A stretch of DNA of 64,000 nt from Celerinatantimonas sp046054165. Lineage in GTDB: Bacteria > Pseudomonadota > Gammaproteobacteria > Enterobacterales > Celerinatantimonadaceae. The first letter of the stretch is position 1. Each line of letters begins with the position of its first letter. The stretch lies in contig NZ_JBFNXK010000003.1 of assembly GCF_046054165.1 (NCBI RefSeq), forward strand, positions 1-64,000. Reading direction: 5' to 3'. The notes beneath the pieces were generated by a model, which saw nothing but the letters and a program-made list of their open reading frames with translations, was not told the origin of the DNA and made no database searches. Both the position numbers and the translations under genes were made by a program. Below are positions 35,165 through 45,289 of the stretch, piece by piece.

Positions 35165-36127
35165 ATGCTGGTCAATGGTCAATGGCAACGTCACTGGGAT
35201 CCAGTCCAAAAACAAGATAAAGACGGCCGTTTTATCCGTCAAACAAGTAGTTTTCGTGAACATTTCACAGCCGATGAAATCCAAGCCATCGGCAAAGGTC
35301 AACGCGATCTGAGCCTTTATGTGGCACTTATCTGCCCTTGGGCTACCCGAGCTCTGATTGCCCGAAGCCTGTTGGGTCTGCAAGATTACTTCGATGTGAA
35401 AGTCGTCGCTCCGAAAATGACGGACTACGGCTGGGCCTTTGATCACTTTCCCGGTGCATCCGATCCAGATCGTGTACCGTTTGATTTTATGCATGAACTC
35501 TACACCCTTAGCGATCCAGATTTTACAGGACGCGCAACCGTGCCGGTACTGTGGGATAACCAAGCGCGACGCATCCTGAACAACGAGTCTGCCGACATTC
35601 TGCAGATCTTAAATGATGAGTTCAGACCTTTGCATCAGTCGGATTATCAGCTCCGCCCCCAAGATCAATTGGACGCGATTGAACAGCTCAATCAGCGGAT
35701 TTACACCCAGTTGAATAATGGCGTCTATCAGGCGGGTTTTGCCCAGAGTCAAAAAGCCTACGAAGAAGCGTATCAGAACGTCTTCACCATGCTAGATGAG
35801 TTGGAACAACGCTTAAATGACCGTCGTTATTTGTTTGGGGATGCGATTGTCGAAACCGATATTCGACTGTTTGTGACCTTAACTCGCTTTGATGTAGCCT
35901 ATCACGGCCTATTCAAAACCAATAAAAAACGGATCAGCGATTATCCTAATCTCAGTCGCTATCTGGTTGATCTGCTACAGATCCCAGCGTTTGCCGAAAA
36001 TACCAATGTCACCCATATCAAACAAGGGTATTACTCGATTAAAGCGCTCAATCCACCGCAGATCGTTCCTAAAGGACCTGCGCTGGACTGGTTGCAATAT
36101 CTCCCGGCTCAGGCTCGCGGTGAATAA
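35165..36127 (+). CDS. yqjG: Glutathionyl-hydroquinone reductase (Xi-class GST)
   Basis: Removes glutathione from glutathionyl-hydroquinones. The 320-residue protein has the Xi-class catalytic Cys57 in LICPWATRAL, a long N-terminal extension, NNESADILQILN in the thioredoxin-like half and the C-terminal helical domain with FGDAIVETDIRLFVTLTRFD. The length matches E. coli YqjG. It follows the DoxX gene and is convergent with recD, 19 bp apart and without a visible terminator. Confidence 0.93.
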   Translation: MLVNGQWQRHWDPVQKQDKDGRFIRQTSSFREHFTADEIQAIGKGQRDLSLYVALICPWATRALIARSLLGLQDYFDVKVVAPKMTDYGWAFDHFPGASDPDRVPFDFMHELYTLSDPDFTGRATVPVLWDNQARRILNNESADILQILNDEFRPLHQSDYQLRPQDQLDAIEQLNQRIYTQLNNGVYQAGFAQSQKAYEEAYQNVFTMLDELEQRLNDRRYLFGDAIVETDIRLFVTLTRFDVAYHGLFKTNKKRISDYPNLSRYLVDLLQIPAFAENTNVTHIKQGYYSIKALNPPQIVPKGPALDWLQYLPAQARGE

Positions 36128-36146
36128 TCGGCGGCCTTCAAAGCGC

Positions 36147-37964
36147 TTATGTGAGCGATCGAAGTCTGGCCGCTAATCCAGAGCGACGCCGAGTCCGATT
36201 TTGACAAGCCCGTCGCAGACTCGTTTCATCGGCAATCAACGAGAAATGAGTCTTCGCTCGGGTGATCCCGGTATAAAGGAGTTCGCGGGTTGGGTTACCA
36301 CCGCCCTGATGCGGGAGTAACAGTAACACCTCATTAAATTCGCTGCCCTGACTCTTATGTACCGTCATGGCAAACACACTTTCGTGTTCCGGTAATCGGC
36401 TCGGTAATAGCCAACGGATCCCAGCATCGGCGGTCGCACTTTCAAACGCTACCATCAGTGTACCGTGGCTATCCTGCACAAAAATACCGATATCGCCATT
36501 ATACAATTGCTGCGCATGATCATTGCTTTGCACCATCACCGGCAACCCAACACACCAACCTTTAGCCGCCGTTAACGCGCCGCGCTGATACAGTTGTTGC
36601 TGGATCCGGGCATTGAGTCCTTCGACACCAAAATCGCCCTGACGTAACGCCACTAGCAGCTGAAACTGTGTAAACGCCTGAAAAACCTCTTTTAAAGGTT
36701 GTCCCTGCTGCAAGGCCGTTAAGTAATGCTGGCAAGCACTGACGGTTTTCTCCAACACATAACGATAACTGGCTTCGCTCAGATCCCGCCAGTCGATATC
36801 AGAAAAAGATTTATCATCAAAGCACTGTAAGGCCCGGGGACTATCCCCCCGATTCACCGCTCGAGCCAACTGGCCGATCCCGGAGCGTTCGTCAAACCGA
36901 TAACTATGTCGGAGCATCACTAAATTGTCAGCGACAGCAGGGACGGGCTCCAAAGCCGGCTCTAAATCGGCGGCCCCACACCGATGGAGATAATCACACA
37001 CTTTGCCACTGGGCCCGGCTTCAATAAACTCACAGATATCCGCCAAGACCGATCCGGCTTCGACTGAAGCCAACTGATCCCGATCCCCCAGTAATATGAC
37101 GCGCGTGGAAGAGGATATCGCTGCAAACAGATGGGTCATCAACGATAAATCGATCATCGACGCTTCATCCACCACCAGCAGATCCACTAACAACGGATTT
37201 TGGGCGTGATGGATAAAATGATGCCGACCGGGGATCACGCCTAACAACCGGTGAATAGTACTGGCCTGTCTGGGGATCGATTCAACGACAGCCTCTGGAC
37301 TATCCGTCAACGAATAACACGCATTGACCATCGATTCACTTAACCGGGCCGCCGCTTTCCCGGTTGGAGCCACCAGCGCGATCTGTAAACACGCCCCTTG
37401 CTCTTTTAGGGCAAGCTCCTGCAACAGCGCCAACAATCGAGCCACCGTGGTCGTTTTACCGGTGCCAGGACCGCCACTAATCACCAGTAATTGCCGTTGA
37501 CACGCGAGTGCTGCAGCGGCGCGTTGCCAGTCGGTTTGCGCTTTAACAGCGCCAAACAACCGATTTAAAATCGGTTTCACTTTTGAAGGTGCCGGAGGTT
37601 TTAACTGTGGGCCACAACTCAAACGAGAAGCCAGCTGCCTTTCAAACTGCCAGTAACGATTCAGATACAGTCGTTCCCCATCGAACACCAGCGGCTTGTC
37701 TTCACCGATCACGGCACTTTCCCGCAATACTTTGGCCCACGCATCCAAACTCAGCTCCCAGCCCAGAGAAGCTAACTGCTCCTGAAGCACGGCTATCGGC
37801 AGGCAGCTATCGCCTCGGCTCAGCGCCCGGCTGGCCAGTGCTGCCGCGATTTTCACCGACTCACTCGCCCCGAGTTCACTTAAAAATCGGGCAAAATGCC
37901 AATCCAGCGGCCGCAGCTTATCTCGCTCCTGAAGCAACTGCTGGAGCGACGCAACATCAATCAT
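36147..37964 (-). CDS. recD: Exodeoxyribonuclease V alpha chain
   Basis: 5'-3' helicase subunit of RecBCD, the double-strand break repair and foreign-DNA-degrading nuclease. The ATG at 37964 gives 605 residues and has AGGAG six bases upstream; an ATG two codons earlier directly abuts that SD. Walker A ISGGPGTGKTTTVARLL, Walker B LLVVDEASMIDL and the C-terminal FAMTVHKSQGSEF (motif V/VI region) are visible. It overlaps the recB stop by 8 bp. Confidence 0.95.
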   Translation of the reverse strand: MIDVASLQQLLQERDKLRPLDWHFARFLSELGASESVKIAAALASRALSRGDSCLPIAVLQEQLASLGWELSLDAWAKVLRESAVIGEDKPLVFDGERLYLNRYWQFERQLASRLSCGPQLKPPAPSKVKPILNRLFGAVKAQTDWQRAAAALACQRQLLVISGGPGTGKTTTVARLLALLQELALKEQGACLQIALVAPTGKAAARLSESMVNACYSLTDSPEAVVESIPRQASTIHRLLGVIPGRHHFIHHAQNPLLVDLLVVDEASMIDLSLMTHLFAAISSSTRVILLGDRDQLASVEAGSVLADICEFIEAGPSGKVCDYLHRCGAADLEPALEPVPAVADNLVMLRHSYRFDERSGIGQLARAVNRGDSPRALQCFDDKSFSDIDWRDLSEASYRYVLEKTVSACQHYLTALQQGQPLKEVFQAFTQFQLLVALRQGDFGVEGLNARIQQQLYQRGALTAAKGWCVGLPVMVQSNDHAQQLYNGDIGIFVQDSHGTLMVAFESATADAGIRWLLPSRLPEHESVFAMTVHKSQGSEFNEVLLLLPHQGGGNPTRELLYTGITRAKTHFSLIADETSLRRACQNRTRRRSGLAARLRSLT

Positions 37965-40900
37965 TTGCATCTCCTGCCAATAAACGATCCAACTGCATTA
38001 AGAACGCCGCATCCGGACGCGAAAAATAGATCCCGGTTGGCTGCGTGCCTTCACTGGAAACACCTCGTAAAAACAGATAATACACCCCGCCAAAATGCTG
38101 CTGATAGTCATAGTCGGGCAAACGAGTCGTCAGCATTCGGTGAAGCGCCAGTGCATAGATCTGATACTGAAAATCATAGCGATGCTCAATCATCGCTTGC
38201 TCCATCGCCGGCCTTTGATAGTCGTCGGCGGAATCGCCTAAATAATTCGATTTATAATCCAGCACGTAATAGCGGCCTTCAACACAAAAGACCAAATCGA
38301 TAAAGCCTTTGAGCATCCCCTGAACCCGTTCAAACGTGAGCCGCTCCGCCCGGGCGCTTAACGGATCATGCTCGCGTAGTAGCCGGTTCAAAACCGAAGC
38401 ATCCAGCGTCGACAACGGCATCACAAATTCCATTTCCGCCAGCCGCTGTGAAGGCGTTAATTCCCCCAGCGAAAACGGGCTGCCCCGCCCACCATCGTCC
38501 ATGGCCACACCTAACACCTCTTGTCTCAGCTGCGCGATCACTGGCAACCATTGCAGGTCATAGCCGCTTTGGGTCATCAGCACCTGCAGCTGAGTTTCAA
38601 CCTCCGTGGCGGATGCCTGAAAATCAATCAGTTCAAAAACACTATGCAAAAAGGTTCCGGCCTGAGGCCCTTTGGCAAAATGAAAAATATCCAGCTGCTC
38701 CGATTCACTCGCCTCTTCATCGATCACCGTTCGATCCAACCAGGCCAGCTCCATCGAGGCATCTTTTTGTCGTCCCTGATGACTCGACAATGCCGAGTAG
38801 CTGGTGATCCACCAATCCCGAGCCAGTGTGCGTTGCAAAGGCCGACAGGCAAGCGCCACTTCGCTCTGAATATCCGCGGCTAAAGGTTCCGGCCAGTGGT
38901 CGATCACCGGTGAAAAATCGATATCCGGATGCACCGCCAACTGTGATAAAGCCTCCAGCAACGTTGCTTTGGTGCCTTTTTCTCCGTGTTGCAGCAAAAA
39001 ACCCAGTGCGCTTTTCTCAACCGCCGTCGTACCGTTTTTATTGGCACGGGCCGCGAGCGCACCGACACCGACCAGACAGTGATATTTGGCGCGGGTTAGC
39101 GCCACATACAGTAACCGCAAATCTTCGGCTAATCGCTCTTCATCAGCCTGTTCGCTAGCCTGTGGATCCGCCTGCAGTGCCAACGTCAACTGGCCATCGC
39201 GATGATAAATGGCTTCACTTGCAGATCGATAGTTGAGCATGAATGGCAACGCCACTAGCGGATATTCCAGCCCTTTACTCTTATGGATCGTCACAATTTG
39301 TACCCGACGGGCATCACTTTCCAGTCGGATCTGCGTATCGTCGCTATCGCTGGCACCATCGAGCAGCTGCTGAGCAAACCAGCGCAATAGCGCGCTGGGG
39401 CTATCCAGTTGCTGACTCTGAAGCTGCAATAATTCTCCCAGATGTAACAGATTCGTCAGTTGCCGCTCTCCGGAACGCTGCTGCAAAATGCGCCCGGCCA
39501 TATCGCTTTGTTCCAACCAGCGATAAAGCATCGGCAAGATCCCCCGCCGTAGCCAAATCCGCTGATACTGAAAATACGTATCCACCTGCTGTTGCCAACG
39601 TTGCTCATCATCATTCAGCGCTTCCAACTCCGTTAAATTCAGCCCTAATAACGGCATCGCCAGAGCTGCTCTGAGCATCCGCTCATCGTTGGGATTAAGA
39701 GCCGCCGCCATTTGTAGATAAAGTTGGTACCCTTCTTCACTTTCAAAAACACTATCCCGACTTGCCCGCAGCACATAAGGGATCGCCAACTGATCGAGCG
39801 CCTGAGCCATCAACTGACCTTCCCGATTGGTCCGCACCAGCACCGCAATATCCCCGGCGACAATCGGCCGGGAGGATTCATCGCCCAGATCCAGTTGCCC
39901 CGCTTGCAACCAGCGCGCGATCTGCGAGGCACAATCTCGGGCCTGTAACTGCTGATACTCCTGCTTATTCAAGGTGGCCGAGCCCTGATCCGCAACCCGA
40001 AACAAGAGCGCGGCCTGAGGCGCACCTTCACAGATGACGCCTTGAGTCGGCAGCTGAGAACGGCTCTGAACCGGCGTAAATTCAATAGCTTCCCGATAAA
40101 TAAACGGGTTATCGTGAAAACTGAATACGGCATTGACCGCAGCCACCATTGCACGGCTGGAGCGGTAATTGGTCGGCAGCGTGTAGTGCGCTTGAACCTG
40201 AGCACGCGCCTGCATATAGGTAAAAATATCGGCGCCCCGGAAACCGTAAATAGCCTGCTTCGGATCGCCGATCAAAAATAAGCCGGTATCCGCATCATCT
40301 CGGGTCGAATAGATGGTACTGAAAATGCGATACTGCTGTGGGTCGGTATCCTGAAATTCATCGATCATCGCCACCGGGTAGCGCTGTCGAATACTGGAAG
40401 CCAACGGTCCCTGATGTTGACCGTCCAGAGCATTGGCCAGAATCGACAGCAGATCATCAAATCCCAGCTGTTGCTGCTGCGTTTTGAGCACCACAAAACG
40501 CTCCCGAATGGCCGCGATCAGCTGGGCCAGAATCAGCGCCCGTAGATCCGTGTTATCTGCAAAGAGTTCATCAATCGCCTCAATCAGCGGATGTATCGGT
40601 GGCGCTCCGGTTTTAGTTTTTTCGCGTAAAAGCTCCGAGCCAAAACGATGTAGATTCTTAGGGAGTTGTTCATCGCTGCTGGCCGCTGCGGCAAACTGGT
40701 GGATCTCATCCAGCCAGTTCGGTAGATTCTTTCTGCTATAGCTGCGCTTATCCAGATCGGCGGCTTGCAGCGCTTCTACTAGCCCATCACATTCGCGGCG
40801 CCAACGCGTTTTAAAGGCTTCGATACGCGCCAGACGCTGCTCAAACCATTGCTGCACATTGAGCGTTGGATCGCCGCCTTCCAGTTGCAATTGAGGTTGA

Positions 40901-41487
40901 GCCAGCACGCCTTGTAATGAGCTGAGTAAACTCGCCGGATCACTCCAGAAACTCATGACTCGTTCGATCATCGCTTTGGGCAGAGGATAAAAAAACTGCC
41001 GCCAACAATCCTCAACGGCTCTGAGCCGTAACGTATGTTCAGCGGTTAAAAATTCACTCTCGAATGAGATCCCGCTTTCAAAGGCATGTTCTTTAAGCAT
41101 CCGCTGACAAAAGCCATGAATGGTAAAAATAGCCGCCTGATCCATTCCCTGTTCAGCCACCAGCAAGCGCTCGGCATCTTCACGGATATCCGCACTTTCC
41201 TGAATCAACGACGCGGTGAGTGCATCGTTGGAATGTCCCCGCAAGAAATCAAGCCGCGCCTGATGGATCTTAGCGCGGATCCGTCCTCGCAGTTCAGCCG
41301 TCGCCGCTTCCGTGAACGTGACTACCAAAATCGACTCAATCGGCAACGCGGCTTGGTGCTCATCCGCTCCGAGCAGCAACCGAAGCACCAGTGCACTAAT
41401 GGTAAATGTTTTCCCGGTACCGGCACTGGCCTCAATCAGCCGCGCGCCCTGTAACGGGAAGGTTTTCAGATCCAGCGCTTCACTCAT
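37957..41487 (-). CDS. recB: Exodeoxyribonuclease V beta chain
   Basis: 3'-5' helicase and nuclease subunit that loads RecA after Chi recognition. The 1176-residue protein matches the usual size. Walker A EASAGTGKT is at 19-27, motif II AMIDEFQDTDPQQY near 385-400 and the helicase motif VQIVTIHKSKGLEYP further on. The C-terminal nuclease motif YYVLDYKSN carries the catalytic Asp and Lys. It overlaps recC by 8 bp and recD by 8 bp, so the three subunits are translationally coupled. Confidence 0.96.
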   Translation of the reverse strand: MSEALDLKTFPLQGARLIEASAGTGKTFTISALVLRLLLGADEHQAALPIESILVVTFTEAATAELRGRIRAKIHQARLDFLRGHSNDALTASLIQESADIREDAERLLVAEQGMDQAAIFTIHGFCQRMLKEHAFESGISFESEFLTAEHTLRLRAVEDCWRQFFYPLPKAMIERVMSFWSDPASLLSSLQGVLAQPQLQLEGGDPTLNVQQWFEQRLARIEAFKTRWRRECDGLVEALQAADLDKRSYSRKNLPNWLDEIHQFAAAASSDEQLPKNLHRFGSELLREKTKTGAPPIHPLIEAIDELFADNTDLRALILAQLIAAIRERFVVLKTQQQQLGFDDLLSILANALDGQHQGPLASSIRQRYPVAMIDEFQDTDPQQYRIFSTIYSTRDDADTGLFLIGDPKQAIYGFRGADIFTYMQARAQVQAHYTLPTNYRSSRAMVAAVNAVFSFHDNPFIYREAIEFTPVQSRSQLPTQGVICEGAPQAALLFRVADQGSATLNKQEYQQLQARDCASQIARWLQAGQLDLGDESSRPIVAGDIAVLVRTNREGQLMAQALDQLAIPYVLRASRDSVFESEEGYQLYLQMAAALNPNDERMLRAALAMPLLGLNLTELEALNDDEQRWQQQVDTYFQYQRIWLRRGILPMLYRWLEQSDMAGRILQQRSGERQLTNLLHLGELLQLQSQQLDSPSALLRWFAQQLLDGASDSDDTQIRLESDARRVQIVTIHKSKGLEYPLVALPFMLNYRSASEAIYHRDGQLTLALQADPQASEQADEERLAEDLRLLYVALTRAKYHCLVGVGALAARANKNGTTAVEKSALGFLLQHGEKGTKATLLEALSQLAVHPDIDFSPVIDHWPEPLAADIQSEVALACRPLQRTLARDWWITSYSALSSHQGRQKDASMELAWLDRTVIDEEASESEQLDIFHFAKGPQAGTFLHSVFELIDFQASATEVETQLQVLMTQSGYDLQWLPVIAQLRQEVLGVAMDDGGRGSPFSLGELTPSQRLAEMEFVMPLSTLDASVLNRLLREHDPLSARAERLTFERVQGMLKGFIDLVFCVEGRYYVLDYKSNYLGDSADDYQRPAMEQAMIEHRYDFQYQIYALALHRMLTTRLPDYDYQQHFGGVYYLFLRGVSSEGTQPTGIYFSRPDAAFLMQLDRLLAGDAND

Positions 41488-44400
41488 CCCCGAACTCCAT
41501 CTGATGCATTTTTACCGGAACGAGCAAGGATTCCACCCAAGGACGAAGCTGCTCCCAGAACGATGTAAAATCATCTCCAAGCTGCTGGGAAATATAGCGA
41601 TTCTTCGCTTCACCAAAATCCCCTTGATAATGTGTGAGCGCCTGTTCGAGCGCTTTTTGTTGCACCGCCCCCTCCTCACTCAACTGCCCTTGCGGGTCAT
41701 CCCAAGCCTGTTCTAGATAGATCCACAACGCCTCACAGGGCAATGTAAACGGCTGCTGCCAAGCCACCTGTAGTGCCCGCAGCCACGCTTGTAAATAGTG
41801 CTCGGCCTGCGCCGGTTGAATTGCCGAAAAGGTAATCGCTTCGTCAATACCCAGCAAATAACTCTGCTGCGGTGCAGCCTCCACCAAATGGGCCACCAGA
41901 TAATCCAACCAAGCCAGCAACCGATCCCGAGCCCGCAATTTGCCCGGTCGAAAGGCCACCAGAGCTTCGGCGCAGGGGCTACTCAGCCACCCCTGAAGCG
42001 GCGGCAGATCGTCAGCCAAAGCTGCCACCCGCACTGGCCAGCGGCTCGGTTCCAGAGCCGGTAACTGGGAGAGTCGCCCCACCAGCGGGTCCAGTGACTG
42101 CCAACGCTTTTCAATGCTGATCTGACCAAAAAAGCCGTGCGGTAACTGCCCACTCGCCTGCAACCGCAGGCTCACTTGATCAAGCGATTGCTCCTGCAAT
42201 CGGGCCCGGAGCAATTGCTCATCGAGTTGATATCGCGCCAGTCCCCGGACACTAAAACTCTCTGATTCCACCAGTTCTTCTTCCAACACCGGATAATCAA
42301 TATGAAGCCGCCGTCGATACAGCCATTCACTCGGAGCCCGCACAAATCGCTGCAAGTCCTGATAATCCAAAGGCGATTCCGCCGGTAGCGGCTCTTTAAG
42401 CCGCAACGCATCCGTTGCGATCTGGGGGGAGGCTGGTGCCTGCAACGCCTGCGCGGCAGTGAGCCAGCGAGGGTGATAGCTAAAATATGGGGTGTCGGAT
42501 GTAAAATAATCCGGACTAAACGGCTGCAACGGATGCTCCAGTGTCAGCTGTTCCAGCAATCGCTCGGCACTGTGATCACTTTCTAAGGCTTCATCACCGT
42601 CAAGACAAAAGCTCTGCCCCAGATATTCCCGCAGCTCGGCCACCAGCACCGAAGGCTCCAACGGGCTATTATCATTGATACTGCGCCCGACATAACTCAC
42701 ATATAACCGCTGCTGAGCGGCCAGTAAAGCTTCTAAAAATAGGTAACGATCATCTTCCCGGCGACTTCGATCCCCGCGTTGCATCGGGTTTTGCGCCATT
42801 AAATCAAACCCAACCTGCGACACCGTCCGCGGGTAGTCGGCATCATTCATTCCCAGCAGGCAAACCACTTTAAACGGGATCGCTCGCATCGGCAGCAACG
42901 TACAAAAATTAACCGGACCTGCCAGAAACCGCTGGCTACCAGACTCGCTGGCCAAACGGCTACGGGCATAATCGTGGATAATCATCGCCTCAATCGGCTC
43001 ATGATAGTCACAACTGTCGGCCATCTGATAAAATTGCTCAATGAGATCCAGCAGTTGCTGCTGTGGGATTAAATCATCCTCATCAAATTGATAGAACTGT
43101 TCTAAAATCCACCGCAGCCGTTGCTGCCAAACGGCATAATCAGCAGGCTGCAACAGGGCATCGCGCAATGCAATCAATGCGTCGATAAATTCAGCCAATC
43201 GCCCGATCAGCTCCGCAGCTAACCCCTGGCTCTCCGGATAAGGCAACCATGCATCCACCAGCGTAAAATCATCCATCGCATAGCCCAGCAACATCCGTTT
43301 CAACCCGAATAGCCAGGAATTTTGCTCTCCTTCATCCGGATTGGACCAGCGCATCATATCGCTCTGATCCAGCCCCCAGCGAACGCCTGATTCGATCACC
43401 CACTGGCGCAGCACCGCCAGTTCATGACTGGGGATTTCAAAGCGACGGCTGATCGCCGGGACTTCCAGCCAGGTCAGCAAGCCGCTGGCACTGGAGCGGG
43501 AGGTCGGCAGCGCCAACAATTCGATAAAGCTTTGCAATAATGGACTTTCATCGCGAATACTACGATCTGAGATGGCATAAGGAATAGCGCGGGAGGTTTC
43601 GGCAGAGCCAAAAACCGCCTGAATCGCCGGACTATACCGATTGACATCTGGAACCATGACAATCACGTCCCGAGGCATAAGCTCGGGATCAGCTTCAAAC
43701 ATCGCCAGCAATTGATCATGCAGTACTTCCAGCTCCCGGCGGGCATTATGGCAAACCTGAAAACAGATGGAGTGATCGCCCGTGGCCACTCTACGCTTAT
43801 GACGACTCTCTTCCCAAAGCGTGGGTTCAACCGGATTATGCAGATTGAGAATATCGCGCTGTAATGTCGGTAACAGTTGCGTCCCTTGCGGCTCAATAAA
43901 TAAATTCAGGTCCAGTTCCTGTTTATTGGTCTCCGCCAGCAGTTCCAGATAATCACGACCTAATTTCCCCATTGATGCCAGCAGCGGGTTTCCGGCTAAG
44001 GCGTGTTCATCCCGCACATCGCCCCAGTATTCCCGGCAGGGATTGCCCAGAAAAAGATGAATATCGATGTGCAAAGCCAAGGCTTCCAGCGCTTTGAGAT
44101 AAGCCGGAGGCAGTGCCGAGATCCCAAAGATAAAGACTCGTTCCGGCAGGCCGGAAACTGGCGTAGCAATCGTCAGTCGCTCGATAAAATCCTGAAACAG
44201 ATTCCCCCGATGGTAAGGACTCTCCATCCGGCTCACCGTATCGTCCACCAACAATCGCCAGAGTTTGGGCTGCCACGGCTCTGTCTGACTCACCTCGGGC
44301 AGATCATCACCCTGCTCCCAGGCACTGGTCCAGTTGGAACGATAGACCAAATATTGATCGAATAAGTCGGCAATTTTCTGGCACAACTGCCAGAGCTTGC

Positions 44401-44770
44401 GATCCTGAGAGTCATCATGATCCGCCAGATAGGCAAATAGCGGTGCAAAATCAACATCATCTTGCTGCTTGGGTAACAGCCGCATCAGCCGCCAAGCCAT
44501 CGCTTCTTTATTAAACGGGCTTTGATCCGGCACATCACTGAGAACCAGATGGAACATCTGCCAAATAAAACTGGCCGGTAACGGAAACTCGATATTCGCC
44601 GCAACCCCCAGTTGCCGGGCTAATTCCAGCTTCAACCACTGAGCCATCCCCGGACTTTGCACCAGAACCTGTTCCGAAGATAACGGCTGACGCCGTGGTG
44701 ACTGTTGCATCAACGGGCCAATCAGACCCGCTAACACATCCAGCTGATTACTCTGATAGAAAAATAACAT
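41480..44770 (-). CDS. recC: Exodeoxyribonuclease V gamma chain
   Basis: Subunit that recognises Chi and splits the DNA strands; a helicase-like fold without ATPase motifs. The 1096-residue protein starts MLFFYQSNQLDVLAGLI, like E. coli RecC. It shows PRDVIVMVPDVNRYSPAIQA, LLPMRAIPFKVVCLLGMND and an inactive nuclease-like C-terminal domain. In E. coli ptrA lies between recC and recB; here they overlap directly. Confidence 0.95.
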   Translation of the reverse strand: MLFFYQSNQLDVLAGLIGPLMQQSPRRQPLSSEQVLVQSPGMAQWLKLELARQLGVAANIEFPLPASFIWQMFHLVLSDVPDQSPFNKEAMAWRLMRLLPKQQDDVDFAPLFAYLADHDDSQDRKLWQLCQKIADLFDQYLVYRSNWTSAWEQGDDLPEVSQTEPWQPKLWRLLVDDTVSRMESPYHRGNLFQDFIERLTIATPVSGLPERVFIFGISALPPAYLKALEALALHIDIHLFLGNPCREYWGDVRDEHALAGNPLLASMGKLGRDYLELLAETNKQELDLNLFIEPQGTQLLPTLQRDILNLHNPVEPTLWEESRHKRRVATGDHSICFQVCHNARRELEVLHDQLLAMFEADPELMPRDVIVMVPDVNRYSPAIQAVFGSAETSRAIPYAISDRSIRDESPLLQSFIELLALPTSRSSASGLLTWLEVPAISRRFEIPSHELAVLRQWVIESGVRWGLDQSDMMRWSNPDEGEQNSWLFGLKRMLLGYAMDDFTLVDAWLPYPESQGLAAELIGRLAEFIDALIALRDALLQPADYAVWQQRLRWILEQFYQFDEDDLIPQQQLLDLIEQFYQMADSCDYHEPIEAMIIHDYARSRLASESGSQRFLAGPVNFCTLLPMRAIPFKVVCLLGMNDADYPRTVSQVGFDLMAQNPMQRGDRSRREDDRYLFLEALLAAQQRLYVSYVGRSINDNSPLEPSVLVAELREYLGQSFCLDGDEALESDHSAERLLEQLTLEHPLQPFSPDYFTSDTPYFSYHPRWLTAAQALQAPASPQIATDALRLKEPLPAESPLDYQDLQRFVRAPSEWLYRRRLHIDYPVLEEELVESESFSVRGLARYQLDEQLLRARLQEQSLDQVSLRLQASGQLPHGFFGQISIEKRWQSLDPLVGRLSQLPALEPSRWPVRVAALADDLPPLQGWLSSPCAEALVAFRPGKLRARDRLLAWLDYLVAHLVEAAPQQSYLLGIDEAITFSAIQPAQAEHYLQAWLRALQVAWQQPFTLPCEALWIYLEQAWDDPQGQLSEEGAVQQKALEQALTHYQGDFGEAKNRYISQQLGDDFTSFWEQLRPWVESLLVPVKMHQMEFGDE

Positions 44771-44892
44771 GACAGTGCAGCTACGGAATAAATGTTTACT
44801 ACTAAGAGTAACGTGCAGCGCTTGTCGAGAAAAGAAAAACCCGGAGCACCAAGACCTCAGAAGCAGGTAAGCGGCTATGATTGGGCATAAAA

Positions 44893-44916
44893 AAACCGCC
44901 GTGTAATCGGCGGTTT
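44893..44916 (-). terminator. Terminator after the 35-residue membrane protein gene
   Basis: Stem AAACCGCCG/CGGCGGTTT with loop TGTAAT. On the minus strand it is followed by a T run (TTTTTTTATG). It lies about 50 bp downstream of the small gene at 44966 and isolates it from recC. Confidence 0.8.
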
Positions 44917-44965
44917 CTTATCGTTCCACGCAGCGAATGGCTGATGGAATCACAGCTATCTATGC

Positions 44966-45073
44966 TTAAGCAGCCCAAAACATTGTGGGAATAAACACAA
45001 ATGCAGAAGTTGCAATAAACATTGCAGATAACGATGCAACATCTTTTAAAGTTCGTTTAGTTTCGCGGCTCAT
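44966..45073 (-). CDS. 35-residue single-pass membrane small protein
   Basis: I do not recognise this small protein. It has 35 codons with a perfect expression context: promoter TTGTAT-N18-TATAAT, SD GGAGG seven bases before the ATG, and a terminator after it. The protein starts with a charged MSRETKRTLKDVASLS and continues with one hydrophobic helix (AMFIATSAFVFIPTMFWAA), so it is probably an inner-membrane microprotein. The complete transcription unit of under 250 bp argues strongly that it is real. The function is unknown; small proteins of this shape often modulate larger membrane complexes. Confidence 0.78.
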   Translation of the reverse strand: MSRETKRTLKDVASLSAMFIATSAFVFIPTMFWAA

Positions 45074-45106
45074 ATCATTGCCTCCATATCTTGATCTACG
45101 TCAGTA

Positions 45107-45136
45107 ATTATACTCAAAAACTAATCAGAAATACAA
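45107..45136 (-). promoter_or_regulatory. Promoter of the 35-residue protein gene
   Basis: Minus strand: TTGTAT (45131-45136), 18 bp, TATAAT (45107-45112), with the ATG 33 bp downstream of the -10. The only gene served is the 35-codon one. Confidence 0.65.
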
Positions 45137-45289
45137 TTTTTTGTGATGAATTTCACATAAAAAAATAATAATGACGAATGACATCTAGACATGCTTGAAA
45201 AACATAGTAATTCACCAAAAAGATTGGCGAATAACGCTGAACCGCTATACTTCAATGAAACGACAGACGCTAAATAGAAGGGAAGTATC

